Below are positions 21,325 through 32,880 of a DNA stretch of 64,000 nt, in pieces. The stretch spans positions 434,001 to 498,000 of the forward strand of contig JAKUHH010000177.1 in assembly GCA_022701365.1 (NCBI GenBank), read 5' to 3'. The notes under the pieces were generated by a model that was not told the origin of the DNA, searched no databases, and worked only from the letters and a program-made list of their open reading frames with translations. Position 1 is the stretch's first letter. Every line of letters starts with the position of its first letter. This DNA comes from Mycocentrospora acerina. Its lineage: Eukaryota; Ascomycota; Dothideomycetes; Pleosporales. The position numbers were made by a program, and so were the translations under genes.

Positions 21325-22383
21325 TTACCCTCTTCCCTCCACCCTCGCCAAAAACCATGGCTTCGCAATCTTCGCAATCTCAATCCTCAACTCCCCCTCA
21401 TCAACCCCATACTCGACAATCCACCCCCTCTCCTCCACCGCAACATCCCCCTGCACCCACTTCAAAAACGCTCCCAAGCCCCTAACCCCCGCCTCCACGC
21501 CGCTCTCTCTTAAAAACTCCCACCCCTGCTCCATCCTCTGCTCCCCACACCACACCCCCGCCATCCCCGCAGCAACCACACGCTTCTCCTCCCTACTACT
21601 CTCCGCCTGCCTTTTCGGCACACGCACAAACGACGGCTTGAACCTCCCCCCCTTGGTTTTAAACCACAGCGCAGGATTGGCGTTGTACGCAGGAGGCACA
21701 AGCTTCCAGACCACACCCTCGCCTTGGCCGTCGATGCCGAATGTTGCGGCGAAGGGGCAGCGCGCGGCGACTTGCTCGGCAATGGGGGTTAGTTCCGCGA
21801 GGGTGCGCTGCGGATCTTCGGGGTGGAGGGTTGCGTGGAAGAGGCCTGCGCGGGAGACGTGGTGGATGTCTTTGTTTGGGGCGGCGATGGCGGCGTAGGA
21901 TGTGTCGCTGACCCAGTGGCCGTTGATGTTGATGGAGAGGATGACGAGGCGTTTTGAGAGCTGGGAGAGTGCAATGTCCCGTTGGATGGTGCTGCCTATC
22001 CATTCTCCGGCGATGATGACGGGGAGTGTTGGGTCGAGGGTTGCGCTTGGGTTTAGGTGGGTCCAGCGGGCTAGGTATAGATCGCGGAGTCGGAGGAGGG
22101 TTTTGCGTTTGCTGGACATTGCTGTTGCGAAGCCTTGGTTGTCTTTTGAGGTATGTAGGCCGACTATGTTGCGTGATTGGAAGACGATGCTGTCGTCGTT
22201 GTAGACGAGCACATCTGCGTGTGTGCCGTGTAGTTTGACGGTGCCTATGATGGGAATAGGTTCTAAGTAGATTTGCTTTTCAGGATCCAAAGGGTCACGG
22301 TTTAGATGTCGCAGGATCTTGACGATGTCTGCTATGTGATTCGTGATTTTGGGGTAAAGCGTTGATTCATTAGTAACCTCCAT
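21325..22383 (-). CDS. Stand-alone Rnl2-like RNA ligase
   Basis: A single exon encoding 352 aa. It carries the nucleotidyltransferase motifs of ATP-dependent RNA ligases in order. Motif I is TVKLHGTHAD, with the adenylated Lys at about residue 50, close to the KxHGTN of T4 Rnl2 rather than the KxDG of DNA ligases. A GEWIG segment fits motif III or IIIa, EGVVWK fits motif IV, and LWFKTKGGRF fits motif V. A C-terminal helical domain of about 90 residues follows. There is no organelle signal. This is distinct from the large tripartite fungal tRNA ligase Trl1, since no kinase or phosphodiesterase domain is present. It is probably able to seal RNA nicks or ends with ATP; the physiological substrate is unknown. 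The ATG at 22383 is the only sensible start. Confidence 0.82.
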   Translation of the reverse strand: MEVTNESTLYPKITNHIADIVKILRHLNRDPLDPEKQIYLEPIPIIGTVKLHGTHADVLVYNDDSIVFQSRNIVGLHTSKDNQGFATAMSSKRKTLLRLRDLYLARWTHLNPSATLDPTLPVIIAGEWIGSTIQRDIALSQLSKRLVILSININGHWVSDTSYAAIAAPNKDIHHVSRAGLFHATLHPEDPQRTLAELTPIAEQVAARCPFAATFGIDGQGEGVVWKLVPPAYNANPALWFKTKGGRFKPSFVRVPKRQAESSREEKRVVAAGMAGVWCGEQRMEQGWEFLRESGVEAGVRGLGAFLKWVQGDVAVEERGWIVEYGVDEGELRIEIAKIAKPWFLARVEGRG

Positions 22384-24029
22384 GTTTCTTCGAGACTCTC
22401 CGGCAGGAAACGTTGGATTGGTACGCAGCTTCTTTTTTTTTGGCAGATTGAGTATAAAGTTTTTTTTTCACAGAAGTGGAATCAAAGCAAAGGAAAGAAT
22501 GGCATCCGCAGTAAACGAGCATCTAGGTTAATGATCCAAGTCAGCACTTACGTGTATGACTCTTACAAGCCGTAGATGCCTTGTTCATCGTCATCATCAT
22601 CGATATTCTCATAGATCTAATACACGTAGCATAGCAGCGGCAAAGCAGTGTTGAAAAAAAAAATTGACCATCAAATCGCTGCTTGAGGACTGTTGAATCT
22701 GTTCTAAATGTGGTACCCATTTTGTATGCTAGCGAATAAAGGTCTACGAACACTTTGACAGCAAGGTCACAAAGATCAGTGTCAGACGAAAAGTGTGGAA
22801 CAAAGCGCACAACGGATTTGTCGATATGAATCCGACTGAGCAGGTGATGCAAGCGAGTAGTAGATGCCACAAATAGAGACAACTTGGCGCGCTTCATGAA
22901 GAGGAGGGACGTCCGATGACCGGAGTCGGAGGTGGAGCAGATACGCTCGGCTTTTGGCGGCTTATATTCTACTGTGCCCTGATTGGCCAGCTACCGAGCC
23001 CCTCCGAGAATCGTCCAGACGACGAAGATGTCAGAAGCTTTCTTTCATGGGTTCACAGCGTCAGGAAGCTATCGCGGTGTGGCGAATATTCTCCGCAGCA
23101 ACACCGCTCGGCTTGGCTTTGTAAGAGCTTCGGCTGCTTTGATCTTGTGATCAAAAACACCACATTGTGACCTTGGCGTTGAACACAGAGGAAATTCTTA
23201 TCGTTATCGCCGATGTTCTGATTTGCCAGTGACATTCCGCATTCAGTGCTACTAAAAAGAAAGTCAGGGTCGAAATGCAGATGCTGGAGCTCTTCCGTAT
23301 GCGGGAATCTAATCCTTATCCTAGGACTGTTTGGGCGGTGTGGTAGATAAGAAGTTTTGCAACACTTGGCGACGCTGAGTGTTGGTCGTTTGCTATGGGC
23401 AGTTGAATGAGGTACCAAATTTTACCTGTTTGTGCCAATTGAGTAGTTCGTAGAGTGATCAGACATAGCTGAGGGACGTGTCAATGTATGAACTTGTGCT
23501 TTTCGGCTTGCTTTGTAAAAGTGCCGTGCTTTCACAGAGGGACGTTGTTCTGTGCATGCCTCAAACACTGGCCCTTCAGAAACAACGACGGCCAAAAATG
23601 CAATGAGAAGGATATTGAAGAAGAATGGAAAAGCTTAATGGTCTTGTAACTGTGATCTCATAGCTTGATCGTTGTCCGGTGCTGTCTACTCTAACGCACG
23701 TGTTTCCCAGAACAATACACAGTCTTGGCGACGACGAGGTCAAAGTGATGAAAACATGATGGAAAAGTCGGAGGTCAAGGCCGGGAAGTCTAGGATCTTG
23801 TCGGGGGGCTTGTAATAAGACAGAATCAACTGATCCAGTCATTACGTACTTTATCTCTCGAGGCCGGAATTATGTGTTGATGTTCAGACTGTGGCCGGAA
23901 TCATCGCGCTTTGAGTCTATATAAGCTCGCACAAATGCCCTCTGGAAGAACAGAAATCAGCAACAAATCAGAACAACTCCAAAAGACTTGATACTTGTAT
24001 CAAAGACCTTTTTGACTTTATTATTCATC
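22384..24029. other. Divergent intergenic region, 1.65 kb
   Basis: Promoters of the RNA ligase (-) and dioxygenase (+). Short frames at 22541-22897 and 23053-23418 (minus) have no motif. A TATA box for the dioxygenase is listed separately. Confidence 0.4.
23918..23925 (+). promoter_or_regulatory. TATA box of the dioxygenase gene
   Basis: TATATAAG lies 105 bp before the ATG at 24030, with an A-rich leader between. A strong match in a plausible position. Confidence 0.6.
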
Positions 24030-25618
24030 ATGTCGTCTCCTTCCTTCTCTTTTAACGTGCTCAAGGACACCCGTCCTGATGACCACTCCATTCCTGCCTT
24101 CATGGTGTCAACCACACGGGGCTTTTTGCCTCGTCAGGAGCCACTTGTCGAACTGCCAAAAGAATTCGCAATCCTCGAGTCCATCTTGCAACGCATGCCT
24201 GTCAAGACACTCTCAGGGGAGACTGGTCTTCTTGGCACATTCACCTTTGGCGACACTGTACTGAAGGAGCTTCCAGACTTGAGTGCTGAAATTGAGAAAT
24301 ATCGCGATGATCTTGTCATCATGAACGCTTTGTACCGTGACTACTCTTTCTTGGCTTCGGGGTACCTCTTCGAGCCGTGCCACGAACGATTCCTCAGGGG
24401 AGAGCCGTATGGCCTGGGCCGACAGTCGTTGCCTCGCTGCATTGCGCTACCTATCGTCAAGGTTGCTGAACTGTAGGTGTTCCTTCTCTTATATTTAAGT
24501 GAACTTTACTAATATAACCGTTGTTAGTGCGGGCTTTAAACCTTTCATGGAGTATGCTGGCTCATACGCGTTATTCAATTACCGTTTAGTTGAGCCTGAG
24601 AAGGGTCTGGCCTATGACAATCTAAGGTTGATCCGCGCCTTTGAGCATGGTCTGGACCCCACCTCCTCAGAAGCGGGCTTCGTACTTGTCCATATTGCAA
24701 TGGTCAAGGAATCCGGCGCACTAGTCACGGGCGCGACCGAGATGTTGGAGAGCTGTGCGGCTCGTGACCGAGAGCGATTTGATGATGGGTTGCGGACATT
24801 GGTAGGCGGTATGAGGAACGTCAATGCCGTGATGAACAGTAAGTATCATCAAGCGATTGCCAGACCTGAAACTGATCAGATGTGCAGCGATGTGGAACCG
24901 TAGCAAGCCCCAGGGCTACACCTCCTTCCGCACATTCATCTTCGGCATAACCTCGCAATCCATGTTCCCCAATGGAGTGATCTACGAGGGAGTCAGTGAA
25001 AAGCCATTCGAGTTCAGGGGTGAGAGCGGAGCGAATGACAGCATGGTAGGTTGATTACAACCCTTTGACATCATGTTACTTACGGCAAACAGGTCCCCAT
25101 GTGCGACAATCTGTTGCAGATCCAAATGCCGGAGACGCCTTTGACAGACATTTTGAAAGATTTCCGTCAATACCGACCTGGCAATCACCGCGAGTTCCTG
25201 GAGCACGTTCGTGACAGCGCTCAGGAATCGGGTATTAGGGAGTTTGCAAAGGGAGATTCTGTTTCCGCTGCTCTATATCTCCAGGCTCTTGATCAAGTAC
25301 GAGACTTCCGCTGGCGCCATTGGTGCTTCACGCGTGAATACATTCTCAAGCAGACATCACACCCAACAGCAACTGGAGGGAGCCCGATTGTTACAGTAAG
25401 TCTTACATGACATGACGTACTGTCGACATGTGCTAATTGTGTCGCAGTGGTTGCCAAATCAGCTAGGTGCCGTCCTTGCGCAAATGGCAGAGACATATGA
25501 ATTTTGCAAGTCAGTGAACGGCGTGAGCGACATCATGGACACGGCAACAACCCAGCGCGAGACGCTGCAAAAAGAAGTGGCTAAGTACTGCGGTGAGCGG
25601 GGCGTCACAGCACCATGA
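24030..25618 (+). CDS. Indoleamine 2,3-dioxygenase
   Basis: Five exons: 24030-24472, 24528-24838, 24888-25045, 25093-25395 and 25448-25618, about 461 aa. All four introns are 47-55 bp with GT(A)-AG ends, and every junction keeps frame. Family signatures are clear: DYSFLASGYLFEP, LPRCIALPIVKVAE, YALFNYRL, HGLDPTSSEAGFVLVHIAMV, MWNRSKPQGYTSFRTFIFG, and FRWRHWCFTREYI with the proximal heme-iron His at about residue 380. The enzyme opens the indole ring of tryptophan to give N-formylkynurenine, the first step of the kynurenine route to NAD (as yeast BNA2) and of tryptophan breakdown. It is heme dependent and cytosolic. Filamentous fungi often carry several paralogues, so this may not be the NAD-synthesis copy. 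Confidence 0.93.
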
Positions 25619-26232
25619 GCTACTGCGCGAGGTGGGGTAGGCGGGGCGGAAAGGGACGACGCGTCGAGGGCGCGACGGAGGTGCGGAAGCTAGCAATGTG
25701 TTCTCTTTGATATCCACATCAATTACTTAGATTTCTTCAATTTACTCTCAGCTGATCGATTTGCACTTTCATCGAGTAGAAGCATAGTGCCATTGCTGCT
25801 GCTGTTGCTGCTTGCTTGGGTCCGTGATGCGTCGCCGTAACGGCAATGGAAAAAGGCGGTGTTGATGGCTACGAAGCCGCGTTAAGGGCGGCGCAATACG
25901 ACAACGTGACGCTCGAGGTGGTGCTGCACTGCTGCATCTCACCAAGAGGGCATAGTTCCACAGCAACGCACCCAGAGTCATCTCGTGTTGTGAGTCAAGT
26001 GCTTATGTGTATGCGTCATCGCTAGTGATGGTACTAAATGGCAGCTCGCCGCCAACGATCTTACCTGACCTGAGTACCCCACGGCTGCCCAGAGCATTCT
26101 CCGTCCTTCAATGAACGCTGCACGAAATCTCATGGCACATTCACATCGAATGCACATACAACACAGCTCATTCATACGGCGAATATTACGGACAAGAACC
26201 TGACAAAGTAACATCTGCCCCACAAAACAGCT
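25619..26232. other. Intergenic, 614 bp
   Basis: 3' flank of the dioxygenase and promoter of the GTPase. A short (GCT)n/(CAG)n stretch occurs near 25790-25815. No gene is seen. Confidence 0.4.
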
Positions 26233-28376
26233 ATGACCTCACGACAACACGTTGCGAAGCAGAACCCAGTAGAGCGCCGCAAAGGCGAAACCGTACGCAA
26301 TTATGTGGCAGCATGAATATGGCCCACCAACTGACTGTCACAGGCGCTGAGCGAGTTCGCCGACTATGTGCAGAAACAGCAGGCACTGCGCCGTCCGCCT
26401 GGCCAGGCGCCTGCAGAGCTCGAAGACCACGATGAGTTGAGCATACTTGACCAGCTTGGCCTGTCAGACGACACCAAGTCACGCATTCGTCTCAAGATAC
26501 TGCTCATAGGCCCCGATGAGGAGAATATCGCTGCGCTCGCTGAACACGTCAAGGAGCGCCTGGCTGAAGGCCATGGCGAAGTCCTGTTCGATGTCGGGCT
26601 GGAAGACAGCGGCGAGCCTATGGGCTTCAGCAAGGAGGACTGGGAATTCGCCTTGAGGAGAATAGAAACTGTTTGTGAGCAGCTCAAGGCCGATTACAAG
26701 CTTCTAATGACGCGGAATGTGGGTGGCGATGTCGAAGTCGGGCCGCGCGATGCAAAGGACACTGGACTCTCTGGGAAATTAATCATGCGACAGCAGCCGC
26801 AGGGCGTGGATGATGTTATTGAGACGAGGATAGCAGTTGTTGGAAATGGTGAGTCTAGTACAGTCCTTTGACAGACTCTGTGGGCTAACTCTCGCAGTCG
26901 ATGCTGGCAAAAGTACCATGCTTGGCGTGCTTGTCAAGGGTGGGTTGGACGATGGGCGCGGCAAAGCACGAGTCAATCTCTTCCGCCACAAGCATGAGAT
27001 TGAGAGTGGACGAACAAGTTCCGTCGGCATGGAGATTATGGGCTTCGACAGCAAGAGCGAGGTCGTTGTCTCGACTGTTGCAGGGAGAAAGCTCACCTGG
27101 GAGGAGATAGGACGTCGATCTGTAAGACCTTTTTCATCTTGAAGAGAGGATCGTATGTTAATTTTGTTACAGGCAAAAGTCATCAGCTTTACTGACCTGG
27201 CAGGCCATGAGAGATACCTGCGTACGACCGTCTTTGGTCTGCTTTCCAGCGAGCCAAATTACTGTCTCCTTATGGTGGCTGCGAATAATGGAGTGATTGG
27301 TATGAGCAAGTACGTGGCATGAATACCAACAGAGAAATTTGTCGTTGCTGATTTTGTGCAGAGAGCATCTTGGGATTGCTTTGGCGCTCAATGTCCCGGT
27401 CATGGTCGTGATCACCAAAATAGACATCTGTCCGCCTCAGATTCTCGAGCAGACCATCACCCAACTGTCCAAAATCCTCAAATCTCCCGGCGCTCGGAAA
27501 ATTCCTGTTTTCATCAAGAATCGAGAGGAATGCATCAACACTGCTGTAAGACTTTTGTGATATTCCTTACGTTAGAGGTACTGACTGGGTTAGACGCAAT
27601 TTGTCTCTAGTCGTATCTGCCCCATCTTCCAGGTTTCTAATGTTACAGGCCACAACCTCGATCTAGTCCGCATGTTCCTCAACATACTTCCTCATCATGG
27701 CAATTACGACAGCTCTGCACCTCTGGAGTTCCACGTCAACGACACCTTCTCTGTTCCGTTTGTCGGTACCGTTGTTTCGGGTGTAGTCAAGTCTGGCGTT
27801 ATCCACGCTGGCGATACCATCTTAGTCGGCCCCGACAGCCTCGGTCAGTTTACGACAACTAAAGTTCGCTCCATCGAGCGGAAACGTATACAAGTTCCTG
27901 GATGCTCTGCCGGCCAGTCTGCTAGTCTTGCACTGCGCAACGTCCGACGGAAAGATGTCCGGAAAGGCATGGTTGTTCTGCACAAGCCTGACAAGCCTGA
28001 TCCAACAACCGGAATCATACCCAATCCCAAGGTTTACCGTGAGTTTGTTGCTGAAGTTCTCATCTTGTCGCACGCCACTACCATCAAAACAAAGTACCAG
28101 GCTATGTTGCATGTTGGCCCTGTTTCTCAGACATGTGCCATCATTGACATTGACCGTCAATACATACGTACAGGTGATCGAGCGCAGGTGGCGTTCAGAT
28201 TTGTGCAGCGACCCGAGTACTTGACTGTTGGAGACCGAATACTGTTCCGTGAAGGCCGGACAAAAGGTCTTGGAATTGTCAAGCGTGTTGGATACGATGC
28301 GAAACACCCCCTGAATCCCGAGATGCAGAAGGAACTAGAGAAGGAGAGGGATGCCAGGAAGGTTGCGACATCATAA
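26233..28376 (+). CDS. GTPBP1/2-like translational GTPase
   Basis: Six exons: 26233-26292, 26344-26848, 26898-27121, 27173-27309, 27362-27545 and 27594-28376, about 630 aa. Each intron is 48-52 bp with standard signals, and frame is kept throughout. The first exon encodes MTSRQHVAKQNPVERRKGET and is joined by a 51-bp intron. An N-terminal domain (to about residue 190) precedes the G domain. The G domain has G1 GNVDAGKST, a switch region with RTSSVGMEIMGF, G3 DLAGHERY and G4 TKID. Beta-barrel domains like those of EF-Tu/eEF1A domains 2 and 3 follow (FVGTVVSGVVKSGVIHAGD, GDRAQVAFRFVQRPEYL). The length and N-terminal domain fit GTPBP1/GTPBP2 rather than eEF1A or Hbs1. In animals these proteins act in ribosome-associated quality control and mRNA decay. 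The fungal role is inferred. Confidence 0.9.
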
Positions 28377-28995
28377 GGAGAGTAAGATATAACAAGCGGG
28401 CTTCATCTTGAGAGTATATAAAGGTGAGTAATTTCTTCACGACAAGTAGCCGTGGTTGACACTGCAACAAGAGAAATGAAAACCAGTGTCGCTCGTCCGA
28501 ATGGGCCATGTGACACGTCAAAGTAGTGATGTAATACATGATGATAAAGTAGGAACGCAAAGCTTTCCAAACTGAGTGATTTTATCCAACATTAGGCCTG
28601 CTGACTCTCGGAAACAATTCGGCACTGCACGCTGACACCACAGGTACTACGTACCGTGATGAGACGAGACGATGAAGAAGAAGACGCTCTAACTTTCGCT
28701 AAAGCAGGTACCAGCTCCTTAACGCAACAAAGCACTCTTGGAGTTGATCGCAGCTCTACCCCAGAATGAGCTTGAACGAAACAAGCTTTGCCGTTGTAGC
28801 GGGATTCCTCGAACCCCACGTGCGGGGCGCCCCAATCTTCAATCAGCCTGTCATAAGAGAGCCCGAGCCTGGCTGCCGCCCTCAGCAGCAACCTCCCCAC
28901 TCCAATCGCCACGCCATTGGAAGCCCACCTGCAATGCGCAGAGAACATAGCATCTTCCGTGTCGCCAGACAATTCCACATACACACGCCTTTGCG
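28377..28995. other. Intergenic, 619 bp
   Basis: 3' flank of the GTPase and promoter of the DUF7730 gene. No motif-bearing frame is seen on either strand. Confidence 0.4.
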
Positions 28996-30100
28996 ATGAA
29001 AGCCCGGCTCCTCAGCATGCTCCCCGGCGTGCGCTGGGTACCCCACGATATCCCGTCGCAGGAGTCGACCGCCCCACAGAAGAGCAAGTCCCGCTTGCCC
29101 CGCTTCAAGCTGCGGTCGAGCTCGAATGTTAACATTGGTGCGGCGCAAAATCGAAAGTCGAAGCTGTCGTTGCGCTCGGAGCCGGATGAGGAGGTTGATG
29201 CGCGCACGCTTGTGCAGGGTCAGAGCATGTTCTTTGCTAGGTTGCCGCTCGAGGTGCGGAGAGAGGTGTATGAGTATGTTATTGGAGAGGCGACGGTGCA
29301 TTTGACGCTAGGCGCGAAGAGACGGATGGGCCATTTTTTGTGTGAAGAGCAGGGTTTGGATTGCGGGTGTCGCGTGTTCGGGGGTAGCAAGGCGAGCGGA
29401 ACGTTGGGAAGTGGGGGGTTGAGTTTGGTGAGAGCATGTCGGAGGATGTATGTTTTATCTTTTTTCTTTCCGCCCTCTTCCGCTGTTGTTGTTGTTGTTG
29501 ATCTTCTTCATCTTCCGCTGTTGTTGCTGTTGTTGATCTTCTTCTTCATCTTGGTCTCCATCTTCTTCCTGTTCTTTTTGTTTATCATTGCAAGAGGAAA
29601 GCTGACAGAGACCCTCTTTCGCAACCAGGTACTCCGAAGCAGTCCCGTATCTCTACCGCTCACACACCTTTTCCCTCCTCCACACAAGCCACCTGATTCA
29701 CCTTCCCATCGCCATCCCACAACCCCGCCTTAACCAGATTCGCACCCTACGTCTTCGCTGGGCTATCCGCGCACTACCCTATCTCCGCCGCGGTCCGTCT
29801 GATCGAGTCGCGTACCGGGAAGACACGGCAATGTGGGAGCGTGGATGGGCGATTCTGGCGGGTATGCAAGGGCTGCGCGACTTGCATGTTATCGTCGTGG
29901 ACCCTAGTCCGCAAGAAATGTGGGAGAGGAACTGGCTGGAGCTGGAGGAGCAGTTACTCGCGCCATTAAAGAGTGTTGTGAGGCCAAAGTGGTTTGAGGT
30001 GGTATTGCCGTATGCGAGTTGCAGCGTGGAGTGGGAAATGGGGGAGAGTAGCGTTGTTTTGAGGAGACCGGACGAACAGATCGAACACGACAATGTATGA
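28996..30100 (+). CDS. DUF7730-type fungal protein
   Basis: Two exons, 28996-29447 and 29629-30100, about 307 aa. The 181-bp intron (donor GTATGT, acceptor ACCAG) is pyrimidine-rich and carries a GTT/CTT repeat. The junction gives CRRMYSEAVPYLYRSHTFSL, the expected 'CRxxYxEAxxxLY' of the family. Upstream is FFARLPLEVRREVYEYVIGE, an F-box-like helical start, and a Cys-rich turn (CEEQGLDCGCRVFG). Downstream come QIRTLRLRWAIR and MWERGWAILAGMQGLRDLHV. This architecture is very common in filamentous ascomycetes. Its function is not known. An adaptor role similar to F-box proteins is only a guess. It converges on the phosphodiesterase gene with 272 bp between stops. Confidence 0.8.
29448..29628 (+). 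repeat. Repeat-rich intron of the DUF7730 gene
   Basis: The intron contains interspersed GTT and CTT trinucleotide runs (about 29485-29565), which make it roughly three times longer than its neighbours in this window. Confidence 0.7.
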
Positions 30101-30372
30101 ATATTTGGAAAGAATGTGAATGATCTGGCCATGTGTTTACTTAATAGAGCGACTGGCATTGGTTGCCAATAGTCTTCTTACCCTGAGCTATTTAGATTGC
30201 TACACTTCTACGATGTCGGCATGTGGATGTGGATGCAAATTTGTTCATTTGGGCGTTGCGACGCGCCTGATAGATTTCATAGTGTCTATATACAGTTCGT
30301 GAACATTATTACATCGACTTGACATCTATGTACGTTTCCTTTCGACTTTATTATCATGAACATCATCCTCCC

Positions 30373-31605
30373 TTACAAACCAAAGCAGTTCGCATAGTAC
30401 GTAACAGTCGCGGGCCAATCCGAGAACAGGGCCTTGATGCCAACCTGCTGGGCCAAAACATCCAAGACAGTGTACATGTCGCCGTCGTTGTAGGTAACAT
30501 TAGCAACATACTGGTAGTAGTAACCACCGCCTTGGATTGACAGCCAGCCAGAGCGCTCAAAACTCCAGGCAACGATATCCAACTTGTTCTTCTTGGCGGC
30601 AATGGCATATTCGGACGGGACAATCTTTCCCTTGTCATTGACCTTGGTCAGAGCAAACATAGCCGGTGCCATGATCTTGACACCACGCTTAGCGAGAGCA
30701 GGAAGGCTAGCAGTAGCATTTGCGTAGCCTGCTGGGGTGTCGACGCGCTCGTCCAAGTATACAGCCTGTTTACCAAACTTGGGCTCGTTGTCGATCCAGT
30801 AGAAAATATCGGCGGGGAGGAAAGACTGGGGCCATACACGGCTAGGGTCGATTTTGGCCTTCTTGAATGCGTCAATCATGTCCTGTGCGTATTGCTCCTG
30901 GGTGTATCCATTAAATGGCATCTTGACCTCGGGAGTCTTGAGCTCGGGTGTGAACTTGAGGCCCCAGTCGTCAACAACCTTGATGTACTCGTTCAGGGTC
31001 ATGAGCTTGGGGCAGCCGCTGGAGTACAAATCGGTGCGGAAATAGGGTGTGCCGTCCATGTACTGCGTGACAGTCGTGCCATTGGGGTTGAATCCGTCCT
31101 GTTTTCCGCACAGAGTCTTGAATTCTGCGAGAGTAAAGTCCGAGGTACAGCACTTTGCTGAAGCAGCAGTTCCATTCTTAGCGGGTGTGAAGGGTGTTGT
31201 GCACTTGGATGCCAGCGTAGTGTTGAGGACGTTCGTCGTAGTGTGCAAGTCGCATTGCGAATGGCGGCAGACGAGCTGCTTGTCCTTTGTGAACGCGACG
31301 TCGCATTCAATTACACCGGCTCCCTGGCGATGGGCAGCATTGTATGCCTGGTAGGTATGCTCGGGAAACTGGAGTGACGCGCCACGATGCGCAAACACAA
31401 AGTCGGACGTCTTGAATGGTCCCTCTGAGCAACTCTCAAGCTTCTTCTTCAATGGGCCCTCGTCCATATTGTCGACCAAGAAGTATGGCCGGTCGCCAAC
31501 TTGAACATTCAGCTTGGTCTTTTGGCCATGATTGTCACCGGATCGAGGGAGAACAACAGCGGATGCGAGTCCGACAAGGACAGAGGAAGCAATGAAAGAA
31601 CGCAT
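30373..31605 (-). CDS. Secreted glycerophosphodiester phosphodiesterase
   Basis: A single exon, 410 aa from the ATG at 31605. This start begins a good signal peptide (MRSFIASSVLVGLASAVVLP), whereas the in-frame ATG at 31662 would bury it. The GDPD TIM-barrel motifs are intact: FAHRGASLQFPEHTYQAY (catalytic HR and metal-binding Glu), VIECDVAFTKDKQLVCRH (metal-binding Glu/Asp and catalytic His) and FTPELKTPE. The C-terminus has VAWSFERSG and IKALFSDWPATVTYYANC. It would release sn-glycerol 3-phosphate from glycerophosphodiesters outside the cell or at the wall. Several Cys and Asn-X-Ser/Thr sites support an extracellular location. No GPI or membrane anchor is seen. Confidence 0.9.
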   Translation of the reverse strand: MRSFIASSVLVGLASAVVLPRSGDNHGQKTKLNVQVGDRPYFLVDNMDEGPLKKKLESCSEGPFKTSDFVFAHRGASLQFPEHTYQAYNAAHRQGAGVIECDVAFTKDKQLVCRHSQCDLHTTTNVLNTTLASKCTTPFTPAKNGTAASAKCCTSDFTLAEFKTLCGKQDGFNPNGTTVTQYMDGTPYFRTDLYSSGCPKLMTLNEYIKVVDDWGLKFTPELKTPEVKMPFNGYTQEQYAQDMIDAFKKAKIDPSRVWPQSFLPADIFYWIDNEPKFGKQAVYLDERVDTPAGYANATASLPALAKRGVKIMAPAMFALTKVNDKGKIVPSEYAIAAKKNKLDIVAWSFERSGWLSIQGGGYYYQYVANVTYNDGDMYTVLDVLAQQVGIKALFSDWPATVTYYANCFGL

Positions 31606-32880
31606 CGCGAAACAACCAGCAAGCTCAATGGACGAGATACCGAGTGGAACTGTTGCTACCAAGCAATATAAACGCGACCACGGCCCTTCTTATCTGCATC
31701 AACAAGACGCGACAGCTCCATCCTCTCAACTACCCAACCCGGATTTACGCCAATGCCTGATAGCCACACGGCACGAGCTCCAGTCGTTCCAACCCATGTG
31801 CGCGATAAATTCCTTGCACGTGGGGAGCTACCCCAGGCATTGGCTTTCAAAAGGGTATGGAGGCTGGCGGATATCGAGATGCAAGTGGAGCGGAACGCCG
31901 AGCAAAGCGAATTTATTCAAAAAGAAGTTAGAGTGCCCAGCTGCCAAGTGCCCGTCGGTTCGCACGTTGGAGAATGGCAGGATAAGAGTCGAGGGGCCGG
32001 CGAGGAACCGATGTGTACCTACAGGATTGCGTCGTCTTGGCGGATCCTTCCTGTGCGTCACGAACCGAGGATGTTGATGTTGATGTTGGTGTTGCGTGTG
32101 GTGTTCCGCCTTTGCAGTCAACGTCTCTGATTCACAACCACCAGTCTATCTTGCAAAAGTAAATTGCCTTCTCAACAGTGCAGACAAGACTTATCGTTGG
32201 GGAATTACCAAACTTCGATTGAAGCTCGATATTGCTGTGAGAAGAAATGACGGCGGTTGGACAGGGAGCGGTCTGCATTCGTACTAATGCATAGAGTATC
32301 CATCGGGAAACTGCTCGAGCAAACAAATCTGACAAAAAGCGCAACAGGTTTAGTTTAGACATTGAAAAAGCCGCGGAAAGCCGAGGAGACTGATGCGATA
32401 TCTTCTGACTCAGCTTTGGAGTCGGGCCATGAGGAACCGTTGATGTTGTTTTCCCCTCAACACCCGTCGTTGTTACACACAACGAGAAGTTTGTTTTGTG
32501 TTACCTTCTATAAATTTTCTTCCGTAGGTCATCCATCCATTGTCATTTCCTCGAATCTTTCTTAACTCTCTACGTTGTCAATCATAAATTTCTCTCATAA
32601 TAATTTCTCAAATTATTATTATTTTCCTCCACATTTTCAATTCTTGTTTCGTCACTCGTAGGCTCATTCTCAGAAGGATTCGTCTGAGAACTTCTCGTTC
32701 TACAAATGACAATATGGTTTTTTTTAGTATAAGTCTGTAATAGTTGTTTCTCAGACCCACCACCTAAGACACAGATACAAAACATTTTCTCTACTGTCGC
32801 CATCAACTACCTGGCCATCCATTTTTTTTCATCAATAATTTTTTCGTATCTCCCTCTTCCCTCTTCCAACACCCCACCCT
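31606..32880. other. Intergenic, 1.28 kb
   Basis: Promoter of the phosphodiesterase and 3' flank of the small secreted protein gene. Short frames at 31532-32130 show no motif. The AT-rich stretch at 32560-32660 is otherwise featureless. Confidence 0.4.
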
